NCBI RefSeq assembly: GCF_016097555.1
Contig: NC_054702.1
Location: forward strand, 111,143,014 to 111,207,013
Reading direction: 5' to 3'
DNA: 64,000 bases
Origin: Gigantopelta aegis
Lineage: Eukaryota; Mollusca; Gastropoda; Neomphalida; Peltospiridae
The translations under genes and the position numbers were made by a program. Shown here piece by piece: positions 32,701 through 41,227 of the stretch. The notes under the pieces are model-generated. The model had not been told where the DNA came from. It ran no database searches and saw only the letters and a program-made list of their open reading frames with translations. How positions within the stretch are numbered: position 1 is the stretch's first letter; every line of letters begins with the position of its first letter.

Positions 32701-34031
32701 TTATTTAGTAAAATTATTTAGTAGGGCTAGTAAATTTTTAATAAAGACTAGTAAATTTTAAAAATCACTGATCCCATGGTTAGTGGATTTTATATTAATT
32801 CTAAAAGTCCTGATGCCTCAGTGCTGACTCCCACTATATCAACTTCTAGCTCACTAACATCTAATAACTAACAATTAACCTACTATCCTAGACATACAGC
32901 CCACATAACTAAGAACAGCATGCTTCATCCTTAATTGGACCCAAGCAGCATGGAAATGTAAATTAAATTGAATTGTATAGTGACTAATATTAAACTGTTA
33001 TTGCATATACTTTCAGAGAAATTCCCGGCCAGGGTTATACCGAAGACTACATATATGTTTACGATGGCTGTGTTAATGATGCACACTCTGGTATTGACCG
33101 TCTGGAACATGTGCAGATATCCATCAAGGTGGACCATCATCGTCGTGGCGATATCCAAATCTTCCTCACATCGCCATCTGGAACGCGCTCAGAGATGCTG
33201 TCCCCACGGTCGAACGACGCCAGCACCGCCGGCCTTGACTTCACCTTCATGACTGTCCATTGCTGGATGGAGCAGCCTCGCGGGGTCTGGAGGCTCGAGG
33301 TCCACAGCAACTCGGGCTCGTCCGAGCGCCACATCTCCGGAACTCTCATACAGTGGAAGCTGGTGCTGTACGGAACCATGGGCTACACGTTCAATGAGGT
33401 GTCGGCACGCCACGTACCGAAGCAGGTGTCGGCAGAGTCACTTACAGACCAGCTGACTAAACTGATGGTACAGGAGGAACAGAGGTCAAGGCTGATCACG
33501 CTGAGGAGATCCAGTGATGCGTCCTTTCAGAAGAAAGCATTGCACAGTGATCGGCCTCAGGGCTTGGGAAATGTTGATAGAGGATTACAAGATTTGGCTA
33601 GTGACTTGTCAGTTGTTCATGGCAAACTGACAAAGCGTCTGTTTGGTAATAAGGGAGCAGAAGGCAATGGTGTTGAGAGTTCTGACAATACACTGTCTAA
33701 CCGTAACCAGTATGTTGAAGAGGAGTCTTTATCAAATAGAGATTTAGATGGTGTCAGTGACGATGAACTGATTGAGGCCTTGTTGAGAGTTTTAGATGAT
33801 GACAGTAAAGTAGAAGATAAACATGTCACAGATGATAGCATTAAAGTTAAAGATAAACACATAAGAAATATCAAGACATTACTGAAAAAACAAACACAGT
33901 ATTCAAGAAAATCTACCAGCAATTCTGTTTCAGAAAATCAGCACAGTTATTTGAATACCAAACATAAACAGACTGACAGTGTAAAGAAATCACTTGAGAA
34001 GCTCATGGAGTTTCTTAAAACACAAACGTGA
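11561..34031 (+). CDS. PCSK1: Proprotein convertase PC1/3-like, complete 11-exon gene
   Basis: Serine endoprotease that cuts prohormones and neuropeptide precursors after paired basic residues in secretory granules. Eleven exons join in phase: 11561-11734, 14729-14830, 16389-16592, 17138-17284, 21993-22075, 26020-26108, 26727-26899, 28156-28395, 28873-28973, 31098-31316, 33017-34031 (848 codons). Order: signal peptide (~1-20), prodomain with internal RSRR and final REKR sites, subtilisin domain with Asp195 (LDDG), His238 (SHGTRC), oxyanion Asn339 (ATGNGG) and Ser421 (GTSSAAP), P domain (~540-631) with RRGD at 553-556, and a long tail with amphipathic helices. An oxyanion Asn rules out PC2 (Asp there). 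The tail lacks furin's transmembrane segment, and its [14 protein letters not shown] helix (~759-772) resembles the PC1/3 granule-sorting C-terminus. PC1/3 is the best call; a divergent furin-like paralogue is less likely. Confidence 0.92.
11823..12094. repeat. 68-bp minisatellite, 4 copies, intron 1
   Basis: Four near-identical 68-bp units each starting GAAAAATGGTTAAATGTATG (the last has ACTGG), beginning about 90 bp after the exon 1 donor. Confidence 0.95.
12396..13630. mobile_element. DNA-transposon-like insertion with terminal inverted repeats
   Basis: Left end GCAGGGATGCACAAAT and right end ATTTGTGCACCCCTGC are inverted copies, flanked by CCAG on both sides. The inside is AT-rich. A minus-strand open stretch at 12626-12886 (contains [18 protein letters not shown]) may be a decayed transposase end, possibly of a hAT/ZNF862-like protein; that identification is weak. 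Confidence 0.55.
13832..14115. repeat. CATC-rich repeat with ~100-bp duplication
   Basis: Runs of CATC/CATT alternate with a unique spacer containing CACCCATCTTTACAACTACC, which appears twice. Confidence 0.9.
14309..14661. mobile_element. MITE with CAAGGCTTCTAG ends, copy 1 (intron 1)
   Basis: Starts CAAGGCTTCTAGA and ends CTTCTAGAAGCCCTG, forming inverted ends. Strongly similar to 32086-32812 (shared GGTAGCCCCACTCCCATGGC). Non-coding. Confidence 0.7.
14729..14830 (+). CDS. PCSK1: PCSK1-like exon 2: prodomain, internal cleavage site
   Basis: Encodes residues 59-92 in phase 0 at both ends ([13 protein letters not shown], then [10 protein letters not shown]). RSRR followed by Ser, with His on both sides, corresponds to the secondary prodomain cleavage site of convertases. 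Acceptor TTTCAG at 14728, donor AAG/GTAATA. Confidence 0.9.
15625..15757. repeat. 34-bp minisatellite, 4 copies, intron 2
   Basis: Units contain CTACACTTTTCTTTGTTCAG; four copies, the last ending close to the MITE at 15766. Confidence 0.95.
15766..16324. mobile_element. hAT-like non-autonomous element, intron 2
   Basis: Starts CAGGGTTCGTACGCACCTGG and ends AGTGTATGAACCCTG, imperfect inverted ends. Both flanks carry TAAATT (15760-15765 and 16325-16330). Subterminal ACCTGGAAAACCC-like words recur. The inner open frame (15970-16173) shows no transposase motif. Confidence 0.7.
16389..16592 (+). CDS. PCSK1: PCSK1-like exon 3: prodomain end and primary cleavage site
   Basis: Encodes residues 93-160. 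[15 protein letters not shown] holds the R-E-K-R motif expected at the primary autocatalytic site, and [12 protein letters not shown] begins the catalytic domain (family consensus DPxxxxQWYL). The stretch between them is rather long and lacks a second basic motif. Acceptor at 16388, donor ATT/GTAAGT. Phase 0 at both ends. Confidence 0.92.
17138..17284 (+). CDS. PCSK1: PCSK1-like exon 4: catalytic Asp
   Basis: Encodes residues 161-209, including [18 protein letters not shown]. The first Asp of DDG (Asp195) is the catalytic aspartate, and the next Asp matches the acidic substrate-pocket residue of furin. An N-glycosylation sequon (NGT) lies just before. Donor TAT/GTGAGT. Confidence 0.93.
17456..21887. 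repeat. 4.4-kb GATGTTGTTT minisatellite with higher-order units, intron 4
   Basis: Hundreds of ~12-bp units GATGTTGTTTTN with variable middle bases, plus occasional shortened (GATGTTTG) and lengthened (GATGATGTTG) units. Long blocks recur, for example a block starting TTGTTTCAATGATGTTGTTT near 18370, 19170, 20113 and 20455. It starts about 170 bp after the exon 4 donor and fills most of the intron. Confidence 0.95.
21993..22075 (+). CDS. PCSK1: PCSK1-like exon 5
   Basis: Encodes residues 210-236 plus two bases ([17 protein letters not shown]). It matches the DPxASxDxND stretch between Asp and His in convertases. It ends two bases into the Ser codon (AG/T) completed in exon 6. His235 takes the place of an acidic residue three positions before the catalytic His. 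Confidence 0.92.
22142..22457. mobile_element. MITE with ~25-bp inverted ends, intron 5
   Basis: Left arm TAAGGCACGCTTTCCATTAA continuing to CGTGATT, right arm AATCACGTTAATGGAAAGTG continuing to GGCCTA. About 316 bp, non-coding. Confidence 0.75.
22586..22791. mobile_element. MITE with TTAAAGGGACATA ends, intron 5
   Basis: Left TTAAAGGGACATATCC and right GGTTATGTCCCTTTAA form inverted ends of a ~206-bp non-coding element. Confidence 0.75.
23788..23965 (+). pseudogene. Tc1-like transposase fragment, intron 5
   Basis: Encodes [20 protein letters not shown], then [15 protein letters not shown] and LIVIDGNLS, the middle of a Tc1 transposase catalytic domain. One in-frame TAG (near 23926) interrupts it, and both ends are missing. 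It is clearly diverged from the nearly intact Tc1 element at about 41228-42810 (which has [13 protein letters not shown]), so it is a different, older family. Confidence 0.8.
23966..25355. other. Intron 5, AT-rich, no feature seen
   Basis: No further transposon ends or exons could be recognised between the Tc1 fragment and the next repeat. Confidence 0.5.
25356..25975 (+). mobile_element. Interspersed repeat, GGAGGGGACTAT family, copy 1
   Basis: Opens with a short hairpin (AGTCCTCTACCAGTCCAACT then GGAGGGGACT), a TCTG-rich run, and then degenerate internal repeats around GTTATGGCCCTTGAACTTAG. Ends near GACATGTATTGCTTTAGCAG and AATGCTTGTT. Sister copies: 27250-28146 and 34758-35655. No coding capacity. 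Confidence 0.75.
26020..26108 (+). CDS. PCSK1: PCSK1-like exon 6: catalytic His
   Basis: Residues 237-266 plus one base. [20 protein letters not shown] contains catalytic His238 and the first of the conserved cysteines. Acceptor CTTCCTAG at 26019; donor G/GTAAGC. Confidence 0.95.
26355..26510 (+). mobile_element. SINE 3' fragment, intron 6
   Basis: Carries the SINE body words GGAAATGCATATAAAAGATC and GAAGCAGGTTTCTTCTAAGA, then TTTGACATCCAATAGCTGAT, the alternative 3' end also found at 36364-36668. Confidence 0.7.
26727..26899 (+). CDS. PCSK1: PCSK1-like exon 7: substrate-pocket segment
   Basis: Residues 267-324. [20 protein letters not shown] and [18 protein letters not shown] are highly conserved convertase blocks. 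Glu280 and the SWGP segment form substrate subsites. Donor TTT/GTGAGT, phase 0. Confidence 0.95.
27250..28146 (+). mobile_element. Interspersed repeat, GGAGGGGACTAT family, copy 3, with nested element
   Basis: Starts near GTCCACTATTGGATAATTGG with the TCTG-rich run and resumes at about 27965 with the GCCTAAAGATTTTGGGCTGA and GTTATGGCCCTTGAACTTAG words. It ends near GAGAATGCTT, about 10 bp before the exon 8 acceptor. It is split by the nested element at 27340-27960. Confidence 0.7.
27340..27960 (+). mobile_element. Nested TATACGCCCATATATGGG element with ~135-bp internal repeats
   Basis: Begins TATACGCCCATATATGGGTC and ends around GATGGGCGTATCATGTACC. The inside holds about three tandem copies of a unit containing TTGCATACAGATGCATACAG and GTAGGAACAACTTGGGATG. 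Confidence 0.65.
28156..28395 (+). CDS. PCSK1: PCSK1-like exon 8: oxyanion-hole Asn
   Basis: Residues 325-404. [20 protein letters not shown] holds oxyanion Asn339. [14 protein letters not shown] and CTSTLAV keep two of the family cysteines, while the CxC pair of furin is reduced to CGA. Acceptor ATATCAG at 28155. The donor was placed at 28396 (AAA/GTGGTT) because this alone joins in phase 0 to the VTTD block; it is a weak donor. The region before it ([20 protein letters not shown]) replaces the usual YSSG-containing loop. Confidence 0.88.
28432..28795 (+). mobile_element. tRNA-derived SINE copy, intron 8
   Basis: Head GGGATGTAGTTCAGTGGTAG (box A-like) followed by AAGATTGATTGACC (box B-like), with the GGAAAAGTGCATATAAAGGT body word further on. 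Confidence 0.65.
28873..28973 (+). CDS. PCSK1: PCSK1-like exon 9: catalytic Ser
   Basis: Residues 405-437 plus two bases. [20 protein letters not shown] carries catalytic Ser421 in GTSS. It ends CTGCAAGCCAA and is followed by GTAAGT. Splicing here completes Asn438 with exon 10. The last ~25 bases and the donor are the seed of the tandem array that follows. Confidence 0.95.
28945..29697 (+). repeat. 40-bp array of exon 9 end plus 5' splice site, ~18 copies
   Basis: Each 40-bp unit repeats the exon 9 terminus (TGTCATACTGCAGGCCAA) plus GTAAGTAGACTCAGTGTCTC, the start of intron 9. Most units keep a full GTAAGT donor. The unit near 29171 has CTAAGT, and the one starting near 29291 is shortened. 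In the coding frame the first donor read-through meets TAA at once (AAG TAA). The units therefore cannot extend the protein; using a later donor would truncate it after the catalytic domain. Confidence 0.95.
29698..30316. other. Intron 9, no feature seen
   Basis: AT-rich unique-looking intron between the splice-site array and the next MITE. Confidence 0.5.
30317..30830. mobile_element. MITE with ATCCTTGAATAGAGGCC ends and internal 74-bp repeats, intron 9
   Basis: Left ATCCTTGAATAGAGGCC and right AGGCTTCTATTCAAGGAT are inverted. Three 74-bp tandem units starting AATAGAAGCTTGCCTTGTAT lie at 30581-30800 and are variants of the terminal sequence itself. The open minus-strand frames here are repeat artefacts. 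Confidence 0.75.
30836..31092. repeat. Degenerate ~20-bp TTTATAAATATTTTCTGTG array
   Basis: AT-rich array running up to the exon 10 acceptor; it supplies that acceptor's upstream sequence. Related words also appear from about 30232. Confidence 0.8.
31098..31316 (+). CDS. PCSK1: PCSK1-like exon 10
   Basis: Residues 438-510 plus two bases. [19 protein letters not shown] and [20 protein letters not shown] close the catalytic domain and lead into the P domain. Donor AA/GTAAGT. Confidence 0.95.
31482..31693. mobile_element. MITE with CAGGGTTTCTGCC ends and TTAGGG core, intron 10
   Basis: Left CAGGGTTTCTGCCAGAAAG and right GGTAGAAACCCTG are inverted. Four GGGTTA units sit near 31613-31632. Confidence 0.65.
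32086..32812. mobile_element. MITE with CAAGGCTTCTAG ends, copy 2, with nested foldback
   Basis: Same family as 14309-14661 but enlarged by an insertion (about 32316-32645). That insertion contains a perfect 35-bp inverted repeat (arms 32326-32360 and 32400-32434) and a second imperfect one (about 32537-32566 and 32575-32604). Confidence 0.7.
33017..34031 (+). CDS. PCSK1: PCSK1-like exon 11: P domain and C-terminal tail
   Basis: Residues 511-848. [20 protein letters not shown] to WKLVLYGT (about 540-631) is the P domain, which stabilises the fold and sets calcium and pH dependence. RRGD (553-556) is the conserved integrin-like motif. The tail is acidic/basic and Ser-rich, with KR at 717-718, a [14 protein letters not shown] helix (about 759-772) and a final [12 protein letters not shown] helix. 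No transmembrane segment is seen. Stop TGA at 34029-34031. Confidence 0.93.
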
Positions 34032-34757
34032 TACTGTTGAGTAAACTAACAACTTGACTGCATTGTGACTGACTACAATCATTTTTACTGATGCTAATAG
34101 TATCGGTTGAGTTTATTCAAATGTCTTTAATAATGGGAGTACAGTTCATTGTATATTTAGCTCAGTCAAAGTGCTAAATAATCTCAGTTATTAATGAGAG
34201 ATGAAAAATGTTTTGAATTTTGCAGGAAATCCAGATTTTAACACTGCCTATAAACTGTTCTGGTTGAAGCTCTGATGGACAGTGCACGGTATCCCTGGCC
34301 CATACTGTTTTAACACCAGGCAAAGTTTTTCAAGATGTTTTTTGTCACTGGTTAATTTTAGCCTTGTATTGTTTTCTGACCTATGTAAATAATTCCATAT
34401 ACTGTACCCATGGTAACAGAGTTGTAGCACATATGATGGTTGTCACAACACATCATAAAGTTCAGATAGACCCTATTCAATTATATTTAATAGCATTATA
34501 AGTTAATCAAAATATATTACTTGAACCTTTAGTTTTGCTGTTTTTGTGTAATTTAGGGGAATTAGCATTCCGTTTTACAACATAATAAAGTATAAAACTT
34601 TACCTAAGTGTACTACAATGGCTTAAAGAACTTCAGTCTACACTCGGTCTTTACTGACATAACATTCATGCAATTTGTATAGCAGTGCCATGACGTCAGA
34701 GTCTGAGGCACTTAAGACTCAACTTTAAACATTTTATATGTATTTTAAATGCTTATT
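34032..34757 (+). other. PCSK1: 3' UTR of the convertase gene
   Basis: AT-rich sequence directly after the stop codon. AATAAA occurs at 34584-34589 and again at 35813-35818, so the transcript could end near 34610 or extend through the repeats. The true end cannot be chosen from sequence. Confidence 0.5.
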
Positions 34758-35655
34758 AGTCCCTACCGGTCCAACCGGAGGGGACTATTAGTTTCATCTC
34801 CATCCTTCTGTCTGTCTGTCTGTCCATCCATCTGTCCCACATGTTTTCCAGATGTTGTTTTCAGGCTTTGAGATATTGAGCTGAAAGTTTGTGTATAGCT
34901 TCATCATGACTTTGACTTTCATGACGATTTACCCATTTGTGATGGAGTTATGGCCCTTGAACTTAGGAGATGTGAAAATTTGTTTTTCAGACTTTTTTCT
35001 TCAGAAGTCCTTTAGATATTGAGCTGAAATTTGGTTATATATTTTTCATATACTGTTACATATAAAGTTTGACTTTCATGGCGATTTACCCATTTTTAAT
35101 GGAGTTATGGCCCTTGAACATAGGAAAAAAGGAAAGAAATAAATGTTTTAGTTAAAAACACGCTCAACACATTTTATTTAAGGTTATATGGTGTCGGACA
35201 TATGGTTATGGATCACACAGATATTGAAAGAGAAAACCCGCTGTCGCCACTTCATGGGCTATTCTTTTCGATTAGCATCAAGGGATCTTTTATATGCACC
35301 ATCCCACGCCAGGATAATACATACCACAGCCTTTGTTACACCAGTTATGGAGCACTGGCTGGAACGAAAAATAGCCCAATGGGCCCACCAACAGGAATTG
35401 ATCATAGATCGATCGCGCATCAGGGAGCACTGTACCACTGAGCTACATCCCGCCCCTTGAACTTAGGAGATGTGAAAATATTTTTTCCAGATTTTTGCAA
35501 TGCCTGGAGATATCTTTATCATTTGTATATAGCTTTACAGATCAAATTGAAGTTTCATGGTGATTTACCCACATTTTAGAGTTATGACCCTTGAATTTAG
35601 GAGATACGAAAAAAATCTTGAGCACGTTAGGGGACATGTATTGCTTTAGCAGCAC
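34758..35655 (+). mobile_element. Interspersed repeat, GGAGGGGACTAT family, copy 2, with SINE inside
   Basis: Starts AGTCCCTACCGGTCCAACCG then GGAGGGGACTAT, followed by the TCTG run and repeated GTTATGGCCCTTGAAC words. It ends near GCTTTAGCAGCACTCTC. Interrupted by the SINE at 35126-35453. Confidence 0.8.
35126..35453 (-). mobile_element. tRNA-derived SINE with target duplication
   Basis: On the minus strand it starts GCGGGATGTAGCTCAGTGGT (box A) and has a GATCGATC box B region, then the shared body, ending in a CTTTCC tail. The flanks are CCCTTGAACATAGGA (35111-35125) and CCCTTGAACTTAGGA (35454-35468), a 15-bp duplication with one difference, as expected for LINE-mobilised insertion. Confidence 0.85.
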
Positions 35656-36363
35656 TCTCAAAATGCTTGTTTTGATTATTATGCTATAATTATTTGCAAA
35701 TAATGCTGTTGTCTTGCCTCTTGTTAAGCAGGAATTTCATTGGGCATTATGAGTTTGTTTGATGGTGAATAGATGTTTTCACCACTTAGCTGTTTATGGT
35801 TTTTGAAATGTGAATAAATTATGCTGACATTTCCATTTGAAGAATATTTACTAAATATGAATCTCTTGATCTGTATGTTGTTGTACATTGTTGTGTGTTC
35901 AGTTTAGAGTGATTTAATTTGTTATTTATATTTTTGCACAAATTATATTTATGTTATTGTTTTGCAATATTTTCATTATTTATGAAATATTTAAGTTTTA
36001 AATATTTAATTTTTGTGTTCCATTTTCTGGCAAGAGAGACTTGCCTCAGGTTAGACAAATCATGTGTTAATGTTTGTTAGTAACTTGGTCAAATTCTATG
36101 AAATATGTTGCATAAATGTATTTGTAATTATTTCAGTTCTGTAAATAGACATGTTTATATGTAAGTAAATACATCATTATGTACTGAAAAATGTAATTCA
36201 GTATACAGGAATCAAAATATGCATATGCATCTGGTAACCTGTAGGTTGTGACACATGTATCAAGTGTACAATTCCCATTAGTACTGCTATAAAAGCCTTT
36301 ATACATCCACTGAGACTTTGCAGTTAACTGATTGATACTTGAATGTGCATTTTATATTTCAAG
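35656..36363. other. 3' flank, AT-rich, no gene seen
   Basis: Possibly extended 3' UTR of the convertase gene. AATAAA at 35813-35818. No coding region. Confidence 0.4.
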
Positions 36364-36668
36364 TGGAGTGGGACGTAGCCCAGTGGTAAAGCAGTTTATT
36401 GATGCTCGGTCAGTCTTGGATTGATCCCCATCAGTGGGCCTATTGGGCTATTTATCGTTCTAGCCAATGCACCATAACTGGTATATCAAAGGCCATGGTA
36501 TGTGTTGTCCTGTCTGTTGGATGGTGCATATAAAAGATCACTTGCTACTAATAGAAAAATGAAGAGGGCTTCCTCACTGAGACGATGTCAAAATTACAAA
36601 TTGACATCCAATAGCCGATGATTCATAAACCAATGTTCTCTAATGGTGTCATTAAACGAAACAAACTG
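36364..36668 (+). mobile_element. Full-length tRNA-derived SINE
   Basis: Starts GTGGGACGTAGCCCAGTGGT (box A), with GGATTGATCCCC (box B), GTTGGATGGTGCATATAAAA, and the alternative 3' end TTGACATCCAATAGCCGATG then GGTGTCATTAAACGAAACAA. Confidence 0.85.
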
Positions 36669-37924
36669 TAAATTTAACGTATATTTCAGTAGCACATAAC
36701 TGTTACAAATTTAGGTGGTGTTTCTATTGTTTAATAAGATTTGTAGATATCGAAGTACCTTTTGACTTGTTTACACGAGGTCACCTAGTAGCCTGAACAA
36801 CTGTTCTTAAATTACTTTGATGCCTGAATACAGATAATATTTTTGTAGACAATATGAAAACATTGTTATTGAGAATTTTGAAATCTTCATGTGTATTGCA
36901 GGACACATTTCTTTATAACTTGAAATAACAAGAGAACTATATTTCTGCCTCTGGGTGTTTTTTTTCTAAAGATTTAGAAATACAAGTATTTAACTTTGTA
37001 TCTTTCAAAAAGTGCTATCATATTTAAATAAACGTTAAAAAATATATATATATATATTTATACTGTGTATATATTGTTTCAGTTATTAAAGTTAATTTAT
37101 ATTTTAAAATTCGTTTTATTGTCCATTATGATCCACTTCATTGAAACTGACCCATTGATTGAGACTGTATATTTAATGCTGTGATACATTTTCAACTTTT
37201 TAAGTTATTAATCTGCAAATTTTGACATTCTAGTTGAATATTTACTTTGAGAGTATTAGTTACTTGTTTATTTTTTGAAAATATATATTATAATTATTAT
37301 TGTTTTTGTGACCTAATTTGTGTATTAAATCGAATTATTACAGCATATTGAAATGTGAGCATTTTGTTGATAAATATTAAAATTATGACTAATTGCCTTT
37401 TAAATTAATTTACTAAAATGGGATGTTATATTGATGATGTCATAGGCAGCTGCTACAAATGCTCATAGTATCTACATGTTCACACTAATAACTACAAATC
37501 ACTTGTTTACTTCAGTATTGTTTTCATACAGATGCTGATAACTGTGTATTTCTTAAATATGCTAATGAGATGTACTGATGTAAATAAATAAAGAGGACAC
37601 ATGTAATTGTAGACCAAATTTAAACCACTACTAGCGTATTTCATACAACGTTGTAATGTGGAATTGAATGTCAGTAGTGATGAATTGACTGCCAGTAACA
37701 CAGTAAACTCCTTACACTGTAGCTTGAGGGTTTTGGTTGCAATACTCGTTTTCTGTTACTATTTGTGCCATACTTTATTTCTTTCCATCAGGATATTTTA
37801 ACTTATGCATTGCTTGATCACAGAACTTGAATTATTGTAAAAGTCTCTTTCCTTATTATTTGGCATTTTCTGCTATGATTTAATAAATTTTGTTCAGACG
37901 GGGTTTTATAAACATAGAAGCAAG
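36669..37924. other. Intergenic, AT-rich, no gene seen
   Basis: No supported feature except a short TA run near 37040-37060. Confidence 0.45.
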
Positions 37925-39838
37925 TGGAAACTGTTTAATCTCTGGGGGTTGTGTGTTATGTTCACTATAGCTTAGGAATAAAGATGGTTAATCTCTGGGG
38001 TTTGTGTGTAATGTTCACTATGGCTCAGGAATAAAGATGTTTAATCTCGGGGGGTTGTGTAATGTTCACTATAGCTCAAGAATAAAGAAGTTTAATCTCT
38101 GGGGGTTGTGTAATGTTCACTATAACTCAGGAATAAATATGTTTGATCGCTGGTTGTATGTATGTAATGTTCACTATAGCTCGGGAATAAAGATGTTTAA
38201 TCTCTGGGGGTTGTGTAATGTTCACTATAACTCGGGAAAGAAAGAAGTGTTTTATTTAACGACGCACTCAACACATTTTATTTACGGTTATATGGCGTCA
38301 GACATATGGTTCAGGACCACACAGGTTTTGAGAGGAAACCCGCTGTCGCCACTATATGGGCTACTCTTCCGATAGGCAGCAAGGGATCTTTTATTTGCGC
38401 TTCCCACAGGCAGGATAGCACAAACCATGGCCTTTGTTGAACCAGTTATGGATCACTGGTCGGTGCAAGTGGTTTACACCTACCCATTGAGCCTTGCGGA
38501 GCACTCACTCAGGATTTGGAGTCGGTATCTGGATTAAAAATCCCATGCCTCGACTGGGATCCGAACCCAGTACCTACCAGCCTGTAGACCTATGGCCTGC
38601 CACGACGCCACCGAGGCCGGTATATAACTCAGGAATAAATATGTTTGATCGCTGGTTGTATTTGTGTAATGTTCACTATAGCTCGGGAATAAAGATGTTT
38701 AATCTTTGGGGGTTGTGTAATGTTCACTATAGCTAAAGAATAAAGCTGTTTAATCTCTGGGGGTTGTGTAATGTTCACTATAACTCAGGAATAAATATGT
38801 TTGATCGCTGGTTGTATGTGTGTAATGTTCACTATAGCTCGGGAATAAAGATGTTTAATCTTTGGGGGTTGTGTAATGTTCACTATAGCTAAAGAATAAA
38901 GATGTTTAATCTCTGGGGGTTGTGTGTAATGTTCACTATAGCTGAGGAATAAAGATGGTTAATCTCTGGGGGTTGTGTGTAATGTTCGCTGTAACTCAGG
39001 ATTAAAGATGTTTAATCTCTGGGGGTTGTTTAATGTTGGCTATAGCTAAGTAATAAAGATGTTTAATCTCTGGTGGTTGTGTAATGTTCACTATAACTCA
39101 GGAATAAATATGTTTGATCGCTGGTTGTAGGTGTGTAATGTTCACTATAGCTCGGGAATAAAGATTTTTAATCTCTGGGGGTTGTGTAATGTTCACTATA
39201 GCTCAAGAATAAAGATGTTTAATCTCTGGGGGTTGTGTGTAATGTTCACTATGGCTCAGGAATAAAGATGTTTAATCTCTGGGGGGTTGTGTGTAATGTT
39301 CACTATAGCTCAGGAATAAAGATGTTTAATCTCTGGGGGTTGTGTGTAATGTTCGCTATAACTCAGGAATAAAGATGTTTAATCTCTGGGGGTTGTTTAA
39401 TGTTGGCTATAGCTAAGGAATAAAGATGTTTAATCTCTGGGGGTTGTGTGTAATGTTCACTATAGCTCAGGAATAAAGATGTTTAATCTCTGGGGATTGT
39501 GTGTAATGTTCGCTATAACTCAGAAATAAAGATGTTTAATCTCTGGGGGTTGTGTAATGTTCACTATAACTCAGGAATAAATATGATCGCTGGTTGTATG
39601 TGTGTAATGTTCACTATAGCTCAGGAATAAAGATGTTTAATCTCTGGGGGTTGTGTGTAATGTTCGCTATAACTCAGTAATAAAGATGTTTAATCTCTGG
39701 AGGTTGTGTGTAATGTTCCCTATAGCTAAGGAATAAAGATGTTTAATGTCAAGGGGTTGTGTGTAATGTTCGCTATAGCTCAGGAATAAAGATGTTTAAT
39801 CTCTGCTGGTTGTGTTTAATATTCACATAATAAAGATG
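37925..39838. repeat. ~50-bp minisatellite, split by a SINE
   Basis: Units contain GATGTTTAATCTCTGGGGGT and TGTAATGTTCACTATAGCTC and vary in length. About 1.5 kb of array remains once the SINE at 38238-38620 is removed, so about 30 copies. A minority of units carry the variant ATGTTTGATCGCTGGTTGTA. Confidence 0.95.
38238..38620 (-). mobile_element. Full-length SINE inside the minisatellite
   Basis: On the minus strand it begins GGCCTCGGTGGCGTCGTGGC, has GGGTTCGGATCCC (box B), the shared body, and ends GTCGTTAAATAAAACACTTC with a CTTTCTTT tail. Flanks TATAACTCGGGAA and TATAACTCAGGAA show the insertion duplicated its minisatellite target. Confidence 0.85.
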
Positions 39839-40100
39839 ATCTCATTCAGTTGTATCTGTGAATGTTTATTTTTCTGTCTCCAACCACCATTCCGGCGCCA
39901 TTTTTCAGTTGCCCCCACTCCCATATTAAGGCCTACCCTCCTCCACGTTTGGGTCCACCCACTCTTCCCACTCCGACAGCAACACCTACCTCGCAACTGT
40001 ACATCCAATCCTTCCCTGTCCAAGTGTGACATGGGAGAAAGATGTCTAGTATAACTCTGGTGCCACACTCCTGCAATTCCCCCATCAGCTTTATGGTCTG

Positions 40101-40187
40101 ATTAGACTGGTCACTTCGGAACTGAATGAATGCATGTTTAACAAACCCCAGCACAAAAGACATTCATTTCGAAGTGGTCAGTCTAAT
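40101..40187. repeat. Short inverted-repeat element
   Basis: Arms ATTAGACTGGTCACTTCGGA and CGAAGTGGTCAGTCTAAT flank an ~45-bp loop. Confidence 0.7.
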
Positions 40188-40343
40188 CGAACAACACAGT
40201 TGTGGGGGCACTGCTGGATTGTGATTTCACCCGGAGACCGTCCAGTTGTTGCTTCTGACTGGTCTTGTCAATATCTTGTCTTACCATTCCAACTAATGAC
40301 AGTCATTAGTTCTTTAGTGCAACAAACATTTTAAAAACTTCAT

Positions 40344-40450
40344 GGCACGGTTCCACGAAGCAATCTTAGCACTAAGATCACCGTAAGTGCATAACTACCT
40401 TATGCACTTAGGTGATATTGGCGCTAAGATCGCATCGTGGAATGGGGCCC
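40344..40450. mobile_element. Palindromic MITE
   Basis: Left GGTTCCACGAAGCAATCTTA and right TAAGATCGCATCGTGGAATG form long imperfect arms. The centre is itself palindromic (GTGCATAACT, TTATGCAC). Confidence 0.75.
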
Positions 40451-41227
40451 CCCAAAAAATTCTGAAATCTAAAGGTTTTGTTAGTATCTTATTGTTTATA
40501 TATAGTGTTTGAAATAAATTACATACTCTCAAATCATAAGCTTTGGTTCGTATTAAAATAACAGTAATATAATTTACTCTCTTAGATAAAGGTACTTTCT
40601 TCTCAAAATACATCGTGTTCAACTTCTGGTCGACTAGTCATTTGTCACCAGTATTGGATGGTACCCTAAAAACGTAATTTCTTTTCTTTGACGTTATGCC
40701 ATAATGGGTACCCTCTACATTTTGTGCACCAAGATACCACACATGCCAGTGGCATGAATAATATATCAAATCAAAGCTTATGATCTACTGGTTAACATGG
40801 CATGCATTAATGTAGGATAACCACTAAAACATCTACCATTAGGTCATCATTAGGCTAAGTAACCACACTTCACTTCCCTTTGTAACATCCCATAAAATAT
40901 CCCAGTTTCTATAATAGTGTCTTTTTCACAAGAACACATCGGATGTCAATCACCTGCTTTCTAGTTCCTTATATTCTGCACGATGGTAGATTTCATTTGA
41001 CATTAAAATAAAAATTGTGGTATTTTGAACAGGATAGGGGTTTGGGCTCTAGGGAAATAGTGTTCAATTTATGTATTCATTTTATGTTCAATTTGATTCT
41101 AAATGCATTTTTATCCAAAGAATCTGACGTTGGCAACCAATTTTTGATACAATGTGCCCCCCCCTGCCATTAATCGTTTTTTGCTGGGTGGGTGTGGGGT
41201 GAAGGGTGAGCCTAAAAACCTAATTAT
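40451..41227. other. Intergenic, no feature seen
   Basis: No coding region or recognisable repeat. Confidence 0.45.

Noticed and set aside
11561..34031. Furin or PC2 as the identity of the convertase
   Set aside because: Oxyanion residue is Asn (PC2 has Asp), and there is no Cys-rich domain or transmembrane segment as in furin; the tail carries PC1/3-like helices.
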